Shown here in pieces: positions 33,032 through 42,316 of a stretch of 64,000 nucleotides of DNA. The notes under the pieces are model-generated. The model made no database searches and was not told the origin of the DNA. It worked only from the letters and a program-made list of their open reading frames with translations. Position 1 is the stretch's first letter, and every line of letters begins with the position of its first letter. Where the stretch lies: assembly GCF_019024325.1 (NCBI RefSeq), contig NZ_JAFNJS010000002.1:248118-312117 (forward strand), written 5' to 3'. The stretch comes from Falsiroseomonas tokyonensis (lineage in GTDB: Bacteria; Pseudomonadota; Alphaproteobacteria; Acetobacterales; Acetobacteraceae). The position numbers and the translations under genes were made by a program.

Positions 33032-33354
33032 TGGCCATTGGCCCCGCGGTGTCCTCTGTGCAGGCGGCGGCTGCCTATGCCTCGGCGGGGGCCGGGGCGG
33101 TGGGCGCCTCCGGCGCTTCCGCGGCGGCGGCCGGCGGGGTGGATTTCGGCGCGGCGCTGTCGCGCGCGATGGAAACCGGCGTGCAGATGGGCCGCACCGC
33201 CGATGCCAGCGCGACCCAGGCGCTGATGGGCCAGGGCAGCGTCTCCGACGCCGTGCTCGCCATCTCCCGCGCCGAGCTGGCGCTGCAGACCGCCGTCTCG
33301 CTGCGCGACCGGGTGGTCGCGGCCTATCAGGAGGTGATGCGCATGCCGATCTGA
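33031..33354 (+). CDS. fliE: Flagellar hook-basal body protein FliE
   Basis: Protein of 107 aa with an Ala/Gly-rich head and the FliE C-terminus GSVSDAVLAISRAELALQTA, followed by SLRDRVVAAYQEVMRMPI. FliE links the MS ring to the rod. Coupled to flgC. Confidence 0.95.
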   Translation: MAIGPAVSSVQAAAAYASAGAGAVGASGASAAAAGGVDFGAALSRAMETGVQMGRTADASATQALMGQGSVSDAVLAISRAELALQTAVSLRDRVVAAYQEVMRMPI

Positions 33355-33467
33355 CCCGGCTGCGCGCTGCCGCCCGGACCTGGCCTGCCGGGGGAGACGT
33401 GACGAGGCTGCCCAAAGGGGCGGCGACGAGGCGCCCGAGGGCGTCGGTGAGGGGCCAGGAGGGCCGG

Positions 33468-33743
33468 ATGTCGGAACAGGCCATGGGCCAGGCGCTGAGG
33501 GAAGCGCTGTGGATCTCCACCCAGGTCATGGGACCACCCCTGCTGGCGATCCTGGCCATCGGCCTGGTGGTATCGCTGGTACAGGCGCTGACGCAGATCC
33601 AGGAGGCGACGCTGGCCTTCCTGCCCAAGCTTGTCATCGGCGGTGCGCTGATGCTGCTGCTGGGCCCTTTCACCACCACCGTCATGTCGGCCTGGACCGC
33701 CTCGCTCTTCGACCGGATGGTCGCCATTGGCGGGGCGCCGTGA
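33468..33743 (+). CDS. fliQ: Flagellar export gate protein FliQ
   Basis: Protein of 91 aa with two membrane helices (PPLLAILAIGLVVSLVQALT and KLVIGGALMLLLGPFTTTVM) and the conserved QIQEATLAFLPK between them. A GGAGGG lies 5 bases before the ATG at 33468. The fliR start overlaps its stop. Confidence 0.95.
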   Translation: MSEQAMGQALREALWISTQVMGPPLLAILAIGLVVSLVQALTQIQEATLAFLPKLVIGGALMLLLGPFTTTVMSAWTASLFDRMVAIGGAP

Positions 33744-34522
33744 CCGAAGCCGACCTCGCTCTGGTACAGGCGCTGCCGGCGCTGGCCTTCCAGGCGGTGC
33801 TGGTCTTCGCCCGGCTGGGGGCGGCCGCGATGCTGCTGCCGGGCCTGGGGGAACAGGAGGTGCCGGCGCCGCTGCGGCTGGGCCTCGGCCTGGCGCTGCT
33901 GGCGCTGCTGTTCCCGGTGGTCGCCCCCGGCCTGCCGCCGGCGCCGGAGGATGCGGCGGAAGCGGCCCGGCTGCTGTCGATCGAGGTGGTGGTGGGGCTC
34001 TGGATCGGCGGGCTGGCGCGGTTGGCGATGACCGCCTTCGCCATGGCCGGCCAGGCGATCTCGGCGCTGATCGGCCTGGCGGGGCTGCTGGTGATGGATC
34101 AGACGCTGGGCGCCCAGGCCACCGCGCTGGGCCGCGCCTTCGCGCTGCTGGCGGTGGTGCTGGTGCTGTCCACGGGGCTTTATGCCCTGCCGCTGCGGGC
34201 GCTGGCCGAAAGCTATGCGGTGATCCCGGTGGGCGATCCCTTCCCGGCCGGGGCGGCGGTGGAGGCGCTGGCCCAGGCGGGGGCGGATTGCCTGGCCCTC
34301 GCGCTGCGGCTGGCCGCGCCCTTCGTCGTCGGGGCCGTGGTGCTGAACGTGGCGCTGGGCCTGCTGGCGCGGCTGGCGCCGCAGGTGCAGACCTTCTTCG
34401 TCGCGGTCCCCGGGCAGATCCTGGCCGGGCTGGCGCTGCTCGGCCTGCTGGCGCCGCCGATGATCGCGAGTTTCGCCGAGGCCGCGCGCGCCAGCTTCGG
34501 CGCCCTGCCGGGGCTTCGCTGA
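33740..34522 (+). CDS. fliR: Flagellar export gate protein FliR
   Basis: Protein of 260 aa starting at GTG 33740, which overlaps the fliQ TGA (GTGA). Six or more membrane helices; FliR motifs include FARLGAAAMLLPGLGEQEVP, GQAISALIGLAGLLVMDQTL, and LLARLAPQVQTFFVAVPGQI. It completes the FliPQR gate. It ends 3 bases before flhB. Confidence 0.95.
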   Translation: MTEADLALVQALPALAFQAVLVFARLGAAAMLLPGLGEQEVPAPLRLGLGLALLALLFPVVAPGLPPAPEDAAEAARLLSIEVVVGLWIGGLARLAMTAFAMAGQAISALIGLAGLLVMDQTLGAQATALGRAFALLAVVLVLSTGLYALPLRALAESYAVIPVGDPFPAGAAVEALAQAGADCLALALRLAAPFVVGAVVLNVALGLLARLAPQVQTFFVAVPGQILAGLALLGLLAPPMIASFAEAARASFGALPGLR

Positions 34523-34525
34523 GCC

Positions 34526-35590
34526 ATGGCGGAAGGCGGCGAAGGCGGCGATGCCGCCGATCGGACAGAGGCCGCCACACCGCGGCGGATCGAGAAGGCG
34601 CGGGAGGATGGCCAGGTCGCCATGTCGCGGGAGGCGGTGGGCTGGGCGGCGCTGGCCGGCGGCACCCTGGCCGCCATGCTGGCCCTGCCCGTCACCGGCA
34701 GCGAGATGCTGCGCGCCATGCGCGCCACGCTGGAACGCGGCCATGCGCTGGAGATGACGGACACCGTGCTGCGCCTGTCCGGCCACGGGCTGATGGCGGT
34801 GCTGCCGGTGGCGGCGGCGGCAGGCTTCGGGGCCGTGGCCGCCACCCTGCTGCAGACCGGCGGGCTGGTGACGGCGAAGAACATGGCGCCGCGGCTGGAC
34901 AAGATCAGCCCCTGGGCCGGGCTGAAGCGCCTGGTTTCGCCGGAATCGGCGGTGGAGCTGCTGCGCAACCTGCTGAAGCTGGGGCTGGTGGGGGTCGCGC
35001 TGTGGTATGCGCTGGGCGACCTGCAGGAGATCCAGGCGGCGCTGCACCAGGCGCCCGGCGCGCTGCCTGCCACCGCCGGCGCCGCCGCCCTGCGGCTGAT
35101 GCTGGCCGCGCTGGTCGCCTTCGCCGGCATTGCCGGGCTGGATGTGATGTGGGTGCGCTACCGCCACTTCAGCCGCCTGCGGATGAGCAAGCAGGAACTG
35201 CGCGAGGAAGCGAAGGACTCCGAAGGCGACCCGATGCTGAAGGCGCGGCGCCGGCAGATGCGCCAGGCGCAGGGCCGGCGACGGATGATGGCCGCCGTGC
35301 CGCGCGCCGATGTCGTGGTGACGAACCCCACCCACTACGCCGTGGCCCTGTCCTATGGCGGCGACAGCGCCGCGCCGAAGGTGGTGGCCAAGGGCGTGGA
35401 TGCCATGGCCGCCCGGATCCGGGACGTGGCGCAGCAGCATGGCGTCCCCCTGGTTGCCAATCCACCCCTGGCCCGCGCCCTGTGGCGGCTGGAGGTGGAT
35501 GCCGAGATCCCGCCCGAGCACTACCAGGCGGTTGCCGAAATCATTGCTTACGTCTGGAGACAACGTGGTGCATCCTCGCGTTCAGGTTGA
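34526..35590 (+). CDS. flhB: Flagellar export switch protein FlhB
   Basis: Protein of 354 aa. The N-terminus (DRTEAATPRRIEKAREDGQV) is the family signature; four membrane helices follow; the cytoplasmic domain has the autocleavage site Asn267-Pro268-Thr269-His270 in VVVTNPTHYAVAL. FlhB switches export from rod/hook to filament substrates. It directly precedes a CckA-like kinase, as flhB does in Caulobacter. Confidence 0.97.
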   Translation: MAEGGEGGDAADRTEAATPRRIEKAREDGQVAMSREAVGWAALAGGTLAAMLALPVTGSEMLRAMRATLERGHALEMTDTVLRLSGHGLMAVLPVAAAAGFGAVAATLLQTGGLVTAKNMAPRLDKISPWAGLKRLVSPESAVELLRNLLKLGLVGVALWYALGDLQEIQAALHQAPGALPATAGAAALRLMLAALVAFAGIAGLDVMWVRYRHFSRLRMSKQELREEAKDSEGDPMLKARRRQMRQAQGRRRMMAAVPRADVVVTNPTHYAVALSYGGDSAAPKVVAKGVDAMAARIRDVAQQHGVPLVANPPLARALWRLEVDAEIPPEHYQAVAEIIAYVWRQRGASSRSG

Positions 35591-35660
35591 TCTTCATTCG
35601 GTGTTTTTCGCGTGGAACGCATGGGCAGCACAGATCCGGTGCCTCCCAGCCCCGGGGCCG

Positions 35661-35665
35661 AGGAG
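35661..35665 (+). promoter_or_regulatory. Ribosome-binding site deciding the CckA-like start
   Basis: AGGAG lies 6 bases before the ATG at 35672. The earlier GTG (35612) and ATG (35621) in the same frame lack a comparable site. Confidence 0.7.
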
Positions 35666-35671
35666 CGCGGC

Positions 35672-37243
35672 ATGACCGAATCTCGAAACCGGTTGCAGGC
35701 GCTGCTGCGCCGTGCGCTGCGCCCCAACCCGGACCCCATGCTGCGGGCGGTGCTGGAAGCGGCCGGGGTGGGCATGGCCCTGCTGGATGCCGAAGATCGG
35801 CTGACCGCCTGGAACAGCGACTTCGCCGGCCTCTGCGGCCCCATGCTGCCGCCGCGGGACGGTCTGCCGCTGACCCAGCTCCTGGCGCGGGAGGGGCGGG
35901 AGGAAGTGCTGGCGGCGCTTTCCGGCGGGCAGAAGCAGCTGGTCACGCTGGCCGGGGAAGGCGGCCCGAAGCTGGAGGCGGAGCGCCGGCCGCTGCCGGG
36001 ACCGGACCGGCTTTCGGTCCTGCGCCTGGCCCGCCCGGCCTCCCGCCCGCCGGAGCAGGCGGCGGCGGCGGCGCGGCTGCAGGCGGTGGGCGCACTGGCC
36101 GGCGGCATCGCGCATGACTTCAACAACCTGCTGACCGCCATCGCCGGCAGCGCCGAGGCCGCCCTGACCCGGGCGCCGGATGGGCCGGCGGCGCCGGAGC
36201 TGCGCCAGGTGATGGAAAGCGCCGGCCGCGGCGCCGCCCTGGTGCGCCAGCTGCTGGCCTTCGCGCGCCAGCAGGCGCTGCGGCCCCGCGTGGTGGACCT
36301 GAACGAGGCCGTCGCCTCGATGGGCGAGCTGCTGAAGCGGCTGCTCGGCAGCCGGGTGAAGCTGGCCCTGACGCTGGAGGAGCCGGCGCGGCGTGTGCGG
36401 ATCGACCCGACGCAGCTGGACCAGGTCATCATGAACCTGGCGCTGAATGCGCGCGACGCCATGCCGGAAGGCGGCGCCATGCGGATCGGCACCGGGCATG
36501 CCGTGGTGCTGCGGCCGGAACAGCTGGGCAATGAGACGCTGCCCGCCGGCCGCTATGCCCTGCTCGAGGTCTCGGACAGCGGCGTCGGCATCCCGGCCGA
36601 TGCCCTGCCGCGCATCTTCGACCCCTTCTTCACCACCCGGCGCGACCAGGGCGGCACCGGGCTGGGCCTGTCCACGGTGCATGGCATCGTCCGCCAGTCG
36701 GGTGGCTTCATCTCGGTGGACAGCAAGCAGGGGGAGGGCTCGCGCTTCCGCATCTGGCTGCCGCGCCATGACGGCCCGGCCGATCCGCCGGTGCCCACCG
36801 CCATGGTCGCCGCGCCAGGCCCGGCCCTGCCGGCGCCCGCGGTCCCCGCGGTGCATTACGGCAGCATGCCGGTGCTGTTGGTGGAGGATGAGGTGCCGCT
36901 GCTGCGCCTGGCCGAACGCGCGCTGCGCCGCGCCGGCTTCGAGGTGATGAGCGCCGGCTGCGCGGAGGAGGCGCTGGAGATGCTGGACCGCGGCGCGCCG
37001 GCGCCGCTGGCCATGGTCTCCGACGTGGTCATGCCCGGGATGGACGGGCTGGAACTGGCCGGCCGCCTGCGCGCCATCTGGCCGGACCTTCCGGTGCTCC
37101 TGGTCTCCGGCTATGCGGAGGCGGCGCTGGGCCGCGACCTGGCGGCGGAGCGGATCCGGCTTCTTGCCAAGCCCTATAGCCTGGGCTCCCTGGTGGCCGA
37201 ATTGCGGGCCATCCTGCCGGCGGGAGCGGTAAAAGTTTCCTAA
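35672..37243 (+). CDS. CckA-like hybrid sensor histidine kinase/response regulator
   Basis: Protein of 523 aa: a PAS-like segment (residues 24-120), HisKA with His148 in LAGGIAHDFNNLLTAIAGSA, HATPase with Asn259 in NLALNARDAMPEGG and the G2 box GGTGLGLSTVHGI, and a C-terminal receiver with Asp451 in VSDVVMPGMDG and Lys500. Domain order and HDFNN motif match CckA, the kinase feeding CtrA, and Caulobacter cckA also follows fliQ-fliR-flhB. Unlike classical CckA it has no membrane helices. Start chosen at 35672 for its ribosome-binding site; GTG at 35612 would add 20 residues. Confidence 0.86.
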   Translation: MTESRNRLQALLRRALRPNPDPMLRAVLEAAGVGMALLDAEDRLTAWNSDFAGLCGPMLPPRDGLPLTQLLAREGREEVLAALSGGQKQLVTLAGEGGPKLEAERRPLPGPDRLSVLRLARPASRPPEQAAAAARLQAVGALAGGIAHDFNNLLTAIAGSAEAALTRAPDGPAAPELRQVMESAGRGAALVRQLLAFARQQALRPRVVDLNEAVASMGELLKRLLGSRVKLALTLEEPARRVRIDPTQLDQVIMNLALNARDAMPEGGAMRIGTGHAVVLRPEQLGNETLPAGRYALLEVSDSGVGIPADALPRIFDPFFTTRRDQGGTGLGLSTVHGIVRQSGGFISVDSKQGEGSRFRIWLPRHDGPADPPVPTAMVAAPGPALPAPAVPAVHYGSMPVLLVEDEVPLLRLAERALRRAGFEVMSAGCAEEALEMLDRGAPAPLAMVSDVVMPGMDGLELAGRLRAIWPDLPVLLVSGYAEAALGRDLAAERIRLLAKPYSLGSLVAELRAILPAGAVKVS

Positions 37244-37249
37244 ATGTTC

Positions 37250-37278
37250 TTGTCGGAATCGCTGTTCCGCGCGATATT
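37250..37278 (+). promoter_or_regulatory. Possible sigma-70 promoter for recA
   Basis: TTGTCG (37250-37255) and GATATT (37273-37278) are 17 bases apart, 141 bases before the recA ATG. Two GTTC half-sites overlap it but do not form the GTTC-N7-GTTC LexA box. Confidence 0.35.
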
Positions 37279-37352
37279 CCGCTCAGCAGGCAGAGAGGCC
37301 TCGGCGGGCCCACAGGGCACAGCTGAAGGTTTTTCCCGCCAGGGGATTGACC

Positions 37353-37371
37353 GGCAGGTGGTGAACCTGCC
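37353..37371 (+). repeat. 7-bp hairpin in the recA leader
   Basis: GGCAGGT, loop GGTGA, ACCTGCC, 48 bases before the recA ATG. No T-run follows, so it is not a terminator; it may be a leader structure or operator. Confidence 0.45.
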
Positions 37372-37418
37372 TCAATTTCACCCATAGGTTGAGATCGGAT
37401 TTCGGGAGAGCGAGCCGC

Positions 37419-38450
37419 ATGGACAAGACCAAGGCTCTGGATGCCGCGCTGAGCCAGATCGAACGCGCCTTCGGCAAGGGCTCGATCATGCGGATGGGCA
37501 ACAAGGCCGCGACGGATGAGGTGGAGGTGGTCTCCACCGGCTCCCTCGGCCTCGACCTCGCGCTCGGCATCGGTGGCGTGCCCAAGGGGCGGATCATTGA
37601 GATCTACGGGCCGGAAAGCTCGGGCAAGACCACGCTGGCCCTGCACATGATCGCGGAGGCACAGAAGAAGGGCGGCACCTGCGCCTTCATCGACGCGGAA
37701 CATGCGCTCGACCCCGGCTATGCCAAAAAGCTGGGCGTGGATGTCGAGAACCTGCTGATCAGCCAGCCGGATGCCGGCGAGCAGGCGCTGGAGATCTGCG
37801 ACACGCTGGTGCGCTCGGGCGCCATCGACGTGCTGGTGGTGGACAGCGTGGCCGCCCTGGTGCCGCGGGCCGAGCTGGAAGGCGAGATGGGCGACAGCCA
37901 TGTCGGCCTGCATGCCCGGCTGATGTCCCAGGCGCTGCGCAAGCTGACGGGCAGCGTCAGCCGTTCCAACACCCTGCTGGTCTTCCTGAACCAGATCCGC
38001 CTGAAGATCGGCGTGATGTTCGGCAATCCGGAGACCACGACGGGCGGCAATGCGCTGAAGTTCTACGCCTCCATCCGCATGGAGATCCGCCGGATCGGCG
38101 CCATCAAGGACCGCGACACCACCACGGGCAACCAGACCCGGGTGAAGGTGGTGAAGAACAAGATGGCGCCGCCGTTCCGGCAGATCGAATTCGACATCAT
38201 GTATGGCGAGGGCATCTCCAAGGTCGGCGAGTTGATCGACCTCGGCGTGAAGGCCGGGATCGTCGAGAAGTCCGGCGCCTGGTTCAGCTGCGACAGCCAG
38301 CGGATCGGCCAGGGGCGGGAGAATGCGAAGCAGTTCATGCGGGACAACCCGGCCATGGCGGAAAGCGTGGAGAAGCGCATCCGCGACCAGGCCAGCGGCC
38401 TGGCCAGCGCCATGCTGGCCGGGGAGGGCGAGGAAGCGGCGGCCGAATAG
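37419..38450 (+). CDS. recA: Recombinase RecA
   Basis: Protein of 343 aa starting [20 protein letters not shown]. Walker A GPESSGKT is at residues 64-71; the Walker B region [17 protein letters not shown], the L1/L2 DNA loops ([20 protein letters not shown] and [18 protein letters not shown]) are intact. It catalyses homologous pairing and LexA cleavage. The upstream 175 bases hold a weak promoter and a small hairpin. GGGAGAG provides the ribosome-binding site. Confidence 0.99.
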   Translation: MDKTKALDAALSQIERAFGKGSIMRMGNKAATDEVEVVSTGSLGLDLALGIGGVPKGRIIEIYGPESSGKTTLALHMIAEAQKKGGTCAFIDAEHALDPGYAKKLGVDVENLLISQPDAGEQALEICDTLVRSGAIDVLVVDSVAALVPRAELEGEMGDSHVGLHARLMSQALRKLTGSVSRSNTLLVFLNQIRLKIGVMFGNPETTTGGNALKFYASIRMEIRRIGAIKDRDTTTGNQTRVKVVKNKMAPPFRQIEFDIMYGEGISKVGELIDLGVKAGIVEKSGAWFSCDSQRIGQGRENAKQFMRDNPAMAESVEKRIRDQASGLASAMLAGEGEEAAAE

Positions 38451-38508
38451 GGAACCTTCGGGCTTCCGGGCGTTGGATGACGGAACCGTAATTTAGCCTG
38501 GAGGCTTC

Positions 38509-38790
38509 ATGGTCCGTCTTCCGCTCGCCGGCTTCGCTGCCGCTGTTCTTCTGCTGGCCACGCCGGCCTTCGCGCAGGCCCCTGCGCAGCTTGCGCCCGG
38601 TCGCTGCGCCGGGCAGGTGGATATCAGCCGCGCCATCGAGATCGCGCGCGGCGCCGGCATTGCCCGCGTGGACCAGGCGGAATGCGACGATCGGCACTGG
38701 GAGGTGAAGGGCCGCGACGCCCAGGGCCGGGAGATCGAGGTGGATGTGGCCCCGGCCGATGGCCGGGTGGTGAAGGTCGACCGCGACTGA
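38509..38790 (+). CDS. Secreted PepSY-domain-like small protein
   Basis: Protein of 93 aa: signal peptide (LAGFAAAVLLLATPAFAQA), then ISRAIEIARGAGIARVDQAE and HWEVKGRDAQGREIEVDVAP, the helix-strand pattern of a single PepSY domain ending in VVKVDRD. Two Cys residues may pair. Such proteins bind or inhibit periplasmic peptidases or metals; role unknown here. GGAGG lies 6 bases before the ATG. Confidence 0.82.
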   Translation: MVRLPLAGFAAAVLLLATPAFAQAPAQLAPGRCAGQVDISRAIEIARGAGIARVDQAECDDRHWEVKGRDAQGREIEVDVAPADGRVVKVDRD

Positions 38791-38799
38791 GGCCGGGTG

Positions 38800-38824
38800 G
38801 CGGGGCGGCCGCGCATCGCCCCGC
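38800..38824 (+). terminator. Possible terminator hairpin after the PepSY gene
   Basis: GCGGGGCG (38800-38807), 9-base loop, CGCCCCGC (38817-38824), then TTCCGGTTT. The T-run is weak. It separates the PepSY gene from alaS. Confidence 0.45.
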
Positions 38825-38883
38825 TTCCGGTTTGGCCTATTCTGCTCTAACGATCGCGGCCCCTTGCGAGACATGCCGAGACC

Positions 38884-41532
38884 ATGAGCAGCAGCAACGA
38901 TATCCGCGCCACCTTCCTGGATTACTTCCGGCGCAATGGCCATGAGGTGGTGGAAAGCTCCCCCCTGGTGCCGCGCAACGACCCGACGCTGATGTTCGCC
39001 AATAGCGGCATGGTCCAGTTCAAGAACGTCTTCACGGGCCAGGAAAAGCGCGGCTACCAGCGCGCGACGACGGCCCAGAAATGCGTGCGGGCGGGCGGCA
39101 AGCATAACGACCTGGACAATGTCGGCTATACGGCCCGCCACCACACCTTCTTCGAGATGCTGGGCAATTTCAGCTTCGGCGACTACTTCAAGGAACAGGC
39201 GATCGAGCATGCCTGGACCCTGCTGACCCGCGACTTCGGCCTGCCGAAGGACAAGCTGCTGGTCACCGTCTATTCCGAGGATGAGGAAGCGCCGGTCTAT
39301 TGGAAAAAGGTGGCTGGCCTGCCGGACAGCCGGATCATCCGCATTTCGACCTCCGACAATTTCTGGCGCATGGGCGATACCGGCCCCTGCGGCCCCTGTT
39401 CCGAAATTTTCTACGACCATGGCGACCATATCCCCGGCGGCCCGCCCGGCAGCCCGGAGGAGGATGGCGACCGGTTCATCGAGATCTGGAACCTGGTCTT
39501 CATGCAGTACGAGGAAGGCCCGCCCGGCACCCGCGTGCCCCTGCCGCGCCCCTCGATCGATACCGGCATGGGGCTGGAACGCTTCGCCGCCATCCTGCAG
39601 GGCAAGCACGACAACTACGACACGGACACGCTGCGCGCCCTGATCCTGGCCAGCGCCGAGGCGACCGGCCAGGAGCCGGATGGCCAGTGGAAGACCAGCC
39701 ACCGCGTGGTGGCCGACCATCTGCGCGCCGGCACCTTCCTGATGGCCGATGGCGTGCTGCCCTCCAATGAGGGCCGCGGCTACGTCCTGCGCCGCATCCT
39801 GCGCCGCGCCATGCGCCACGCGCACATGATGGGCGCGCGCGAGCCCCTGCTGCACCGGCTGGTGCCGGCGCTGACCCGCCAGATGGGCGCGGCCTATCCC
39901 GAGATCCTGCGGGCCGAAGCCCTGGTGGTGGAGACGCTGCGGCTGGAGGAGACGCGATTCCGCAGCCTGCTGGAGCGCGGCCTCGGCCTGCTGGCGGAGG
40001 AATCGGGCAAGCTGGGTGACAAGGGCACGCTGCCCGGCGACGTTGCCTTCAAGCTGTATGACACTTACGGCTTCCCCCTCGACCTGACCCAGGACGCGCT
40101 GCGCGGCGAGGGCAAGTCTGTCGATACCAAGGGTTTCGCGGCCGCCATGACCGAGCAGAAGCAGCGCGCCCGCGCCGCCTGGGCCGGCTCCGGCGAGGCC
40201 GCCACCGAAACCCAGTGGTTCGACCTGAAGGAGAAGCTCGGCGCCACCGAATTCCTCGGCTATTCGACCGAGAGCGCGGAGGGTTCGATCCTCGCCATCC
40301 TGGTCGACGGCAAGCCGGTGGAGGCCGCGCCCGCCGGCGCCGAGGTGGCCGTGGTGCTGAACCAGACGCCCTTCTATGCGGAATCGGGCGGCCAGGTCGG
40401 CGATGCCGGGCTGATCTCGGCGGGTGAGGCCTGCCGTATCGTGGTGCGCGACACGCAGAAGAAGCTCGGCGAGCTCTTCGTCCATTACGGCGTGGTGGCG
40501 CATGGGGAGGCGAAGCTGGGCCTGCCGGTGGTGGCGGAGGTGGACCACACCCGGCGCGGCACCATCCGCGCGCATCACTCGGCGACGCACCTGCTGCATG
40601 AGGCGCTGCGCCGCCGTCTCGGCACGCATGTGGCCCAGAAGGGTTCGCTGAACGCGCCGGACCGGCTGCGCTTCGACGTCTCCCAGCCCACGCCGATGAC
40701 GGATGAGGACTTGGCCTGGGTCGAGACCGAGGTGAACGCCCGCATCCGGGAGAACGCCGAGGTGGTGACCCGGCTGATGACGCCCGACCAGGCGGTGGCG
40801 ATTGGTGCCATGGCGCTGTTCGGCGAGAAGTATGGCGACGAGGTCCGCGTGGTCTCCATGGGCCACGACCCGCAGGCGGTGGAGCGCCACGGCGTCTATT
40901 CGCTGGAGTTGTGCGGCGGCACGCATGTGAAGCGCACCGGCGATATCGGCCTGTTCCGGATTGTCTCCGAAGGCGCCGTCGCGGCCGGCATTCGGCGCGT
41001 CGAGGCGGTGACGGGGGAGGCGGCGCTGAAGCTGCTGGAGGAGCGCGACCGGCAGCTGAACGAGGCCGCCGCCGTGCTGAAGGCGCGCCCCGCGGAGTTG
41101 GCCGATCGAATCACCAGCCTGCTGGAGGACCGGAAGAAGCTGGAGCGCGAGGTCTCCGAGCTGCGCAAGAAGCTGGCCACCGGCGGCGCCGCGGCGGAGG
41201 TCGAGGAGATTGCCGGCCTGCGCGTGGCGCTGCGCGAGCTGGGCGAGATGCCGCCCAAGGACCTGAAGGGCGTGGTCGAGGCCATCCTGCAGTCCGGCAC
41301 CGCCGATGTGGTGGCGGTGGTGGCCACGGCTGAAGGCAAGGCCAGCGTCTTCGTCGGCATCGGCGAGGCGGCGAAGGGGAAGACGGACGCGGTGACGCTG
41401 GTGCGCGCGGCGAGCGCCGCCATCGGCGGCAAGGGCGGCGGCGGCAAGCCGGACATGGCCCAGGCCGGCGGGCCCGATGCGGCCAAGGCGGGTGAGGCGC
41501 TGGCAGCGGTGCGGGCGGCGCTCGGGGGGTGA
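38884..41532 (+). CDS. alaS: Alanyl-tRNA synthetase AlaS
   Basis: Protein of 882 aa, full length. The class II catalytic core begins [20 protein letters not shown]; the editing domain has the zinc motifs HHSATHLLH and [12 protein letters not shown]; the C-terminal DHHA1 domain is glycine-rich ([16 protein letters not shown]). It charges tRNA-Ala and deacylates mischarged forms. Its TGA overlaps the GTG of the next gene. Confidence 0.99.
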   Translation: MSSSNDIRATFLDYFRRNGHEVVESSPLVPRNDPTLMFANSGMVQFKNVFTGQEKRGYQRATTAQKCVRAGGKHNDLDNVGYTARHHTFFEMLGNFSFGDYFKEQAIEHAWTLLTRDFGLPKDKLLVTVYSEDEEAPVYWKKVAGLPDSRIIRISTSDNFWRMGDTGPCGPCSEIFYDHGDHIPGGPPGSPEEDGDRFIEIWNLVFMQYEEGPPGTRVPLPRPSIDTGMGLERFAAILQGKHDNYDTDTLRALILASAEATGQEPDGQWKTSHRVVADHLRAGTFLMADGVLPSNEGRGYVLRRILRRAMRHAHMMGAREPLLHRLVPALTRQMGAAYPEILRAEALVVETLRLEETRFRSLLERGLGLLAEESGKLGDKGTLPGDVAFKLYDTYGFPLDLTQDALRGEGKSVDTKGFAAAMTEQKQRARAAWAGSGEAATETQWFDLKEKLGATEFLGYSTESAEGSILAILVDGKPVEAAPAGAEVAVVLNQTPFYAESGGQVGDAGLISAGEACRIVVRDTQKKLGELFVHYGVVAHGEAKLGLPVVAEVDHTRRGTIRAHHSATHLLHEALRRRLGTHVAQKGSLNAPDRLRFDVSQPTPMTDEDLAWVETEVNARIRENAEVVTRLMTPDQAVAIGAMALFGEKYGDEVRVVSMGHDPQAVERHGVYSLELCGGTHVKRTGDIGLFRIVSEGAVAAGIRRVEAVTGEAALKLLEERDRQLNEAAAVLKARPAELADRITSLLEDRKKLEREVSELRKKLATGGAAAEVEEIAGLRVALRELGEMPPKDLKGVVEAILQSGTADVVAVVATAEGKASVFVGIGEAAKGKTDAVTLVRAASAAIGGKGGGGKPDMAQAGGPDAAKAGEALAAVRAALGG

Positions 41533-42125
41533 GCGGGTCGGTCGATCCGGCCTCGGCGGCGGAGGTGCTGCGCCAGGCGCAGACCCTCATCCTCGGCCAG
41601 ATCGACGCCAGCAAGTCGCTGGACCTCAAGGCGATGGCCGTCTTGCAGGCCTCCCAGGCCATGGCGGTGGCCGGCCTCGGCGGCGCGGCACTGGGGCTTT
41701 CCGGGCAGGATTGGCTGCCCTGGCGGGGTGCCGTCGACCTGCTGGCCACGGGCGGCATGGCCGCCATCGCCGCGCTGATCGCCGGCTGGTCGCTGCGGGG
41801 CAGCGAGATCGCGGCGCCGGCGCTGCGGCCCTCGACGCTGCTGGACCGAGAGGCACAGAAGCTGCCGCCGGCGCAGCTCTGCCTGTTCCTCGCCTATGAG
41901 CTGGACCGGGCGATCGAGCGGAACAACCTGGCCGCCCAATCCGCCGCTCGGCGTTTCGGCGCGGCGCTCTATGCCGCCATCCTCGCGCCCCTGTTCGGCG
42001 TTCTGGCGGCCGCGACCTTGGCCATCCCGCAGTGGCGGTCCTTCATCGGCATGGCCCTTGGCTGCCTTGCCGCGCTGCTGCTTCTCCGGCAGATGATCCG
42101 GCTATTTGGAACCAGCAGTCGGTAG
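41529..42125 (+). CDS. Membrane protein coupled to alaS, SLATT/PycTM-like topology
   Basis: Protein of 198 aa starting at GTG 41529, which overlaps the alaS stop (GTGA). An N-terminal helix ([20 protein letters not shown]) leads to two membrane segments (about 44-62 and 72-92), then a soluble helix pair and two C-terminal membrane segments. This helix-TM-TM layout with a D-x-K-A segment resembles SLATT or Pycsar-effector membrane domains, but no pairing cyclase or other defence gene is nearby. Family assignment is uncertain. The 3' end overlaps the convergent small ORF by 24 bases. Confidence 0.7.
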   Translation: MSGSVDPASAAEVLRQAQTLILGQIDASKSLDLKAMAVLQASQAMAVAGLGGAALGLSGQDWLPWRGAVDLLATGGMAAIAALIAGWSLRGSEIAAPALRPSTLLDREAQKLPPAQLCLFLAYELDRAIERNNLAAQSAARRFGAALYAAILAPLFGVLAAATLAIPQWRSFIGMALGCLAALLLLRQMIRLFGTSSR

Positions 42126-42287
42126 CCGGCTGTATTTCAGCGGCCCGAAGGACTTGATGAGATAGTCCAGCTGCACCGGCGCGGCACCCGGCAGGAAGGG
42201 ATTGCCGCCTGGCGTGACGGGCGCTGCCGCAGCGGGCTTCTCGGCCGGCTCGGGCGGTGCGGGTGGCTGGGCGGGCTTGTCCGACAT
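42102..42287 (-). CDS. Small Pro/Ala-rich cytoplasmic protein
   Basis: Protein of 61 aa: MSDKPAQPPAPPEP head, then [20 protein letters not shown], which looks like a defined structural end. No membrane segment. Convergent with, and overlapping, the end of the SLATT-like gene. No strong ribosome-binding site, so moderate confidence only. Confidence 0.5.
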   Translation of the reverse strand: MSDKPAQPPAPPEPAEKPAAAAPVTPGGNPFLPGAAPVQLDYLIKSFGPLKYSRLPTAGSK

Positions 42288-42316
42288 GGGCAGAGTATAG
42301 GAAGCACACCAAGGCC

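Noticed and set aside
32807-35563. 918-codon open frame on the minus strand
   Set aside because: It is antisense to fliE, fliQ, fliR and flhB, low in complexity (His/Arg/Gly/Gln) and arises from strong third-position GC bias.
37246-37267. LexA box (GTTC-N7-GTTC) before recA
   Set aside because: The two GTTC copies are 14 bases apart, not 7.
38335-40926. 863-codon open frame on the minus strand
   Set aside because: Antisense to recA, the PepSY gene and alaS, all of which are certain; the translation has no family features.
41529-42125. Complete Pycsar or other defence system
   Set aside because: No nucleotide cyclase, nuclease or other partner adjacent; only topology supports the similarity.
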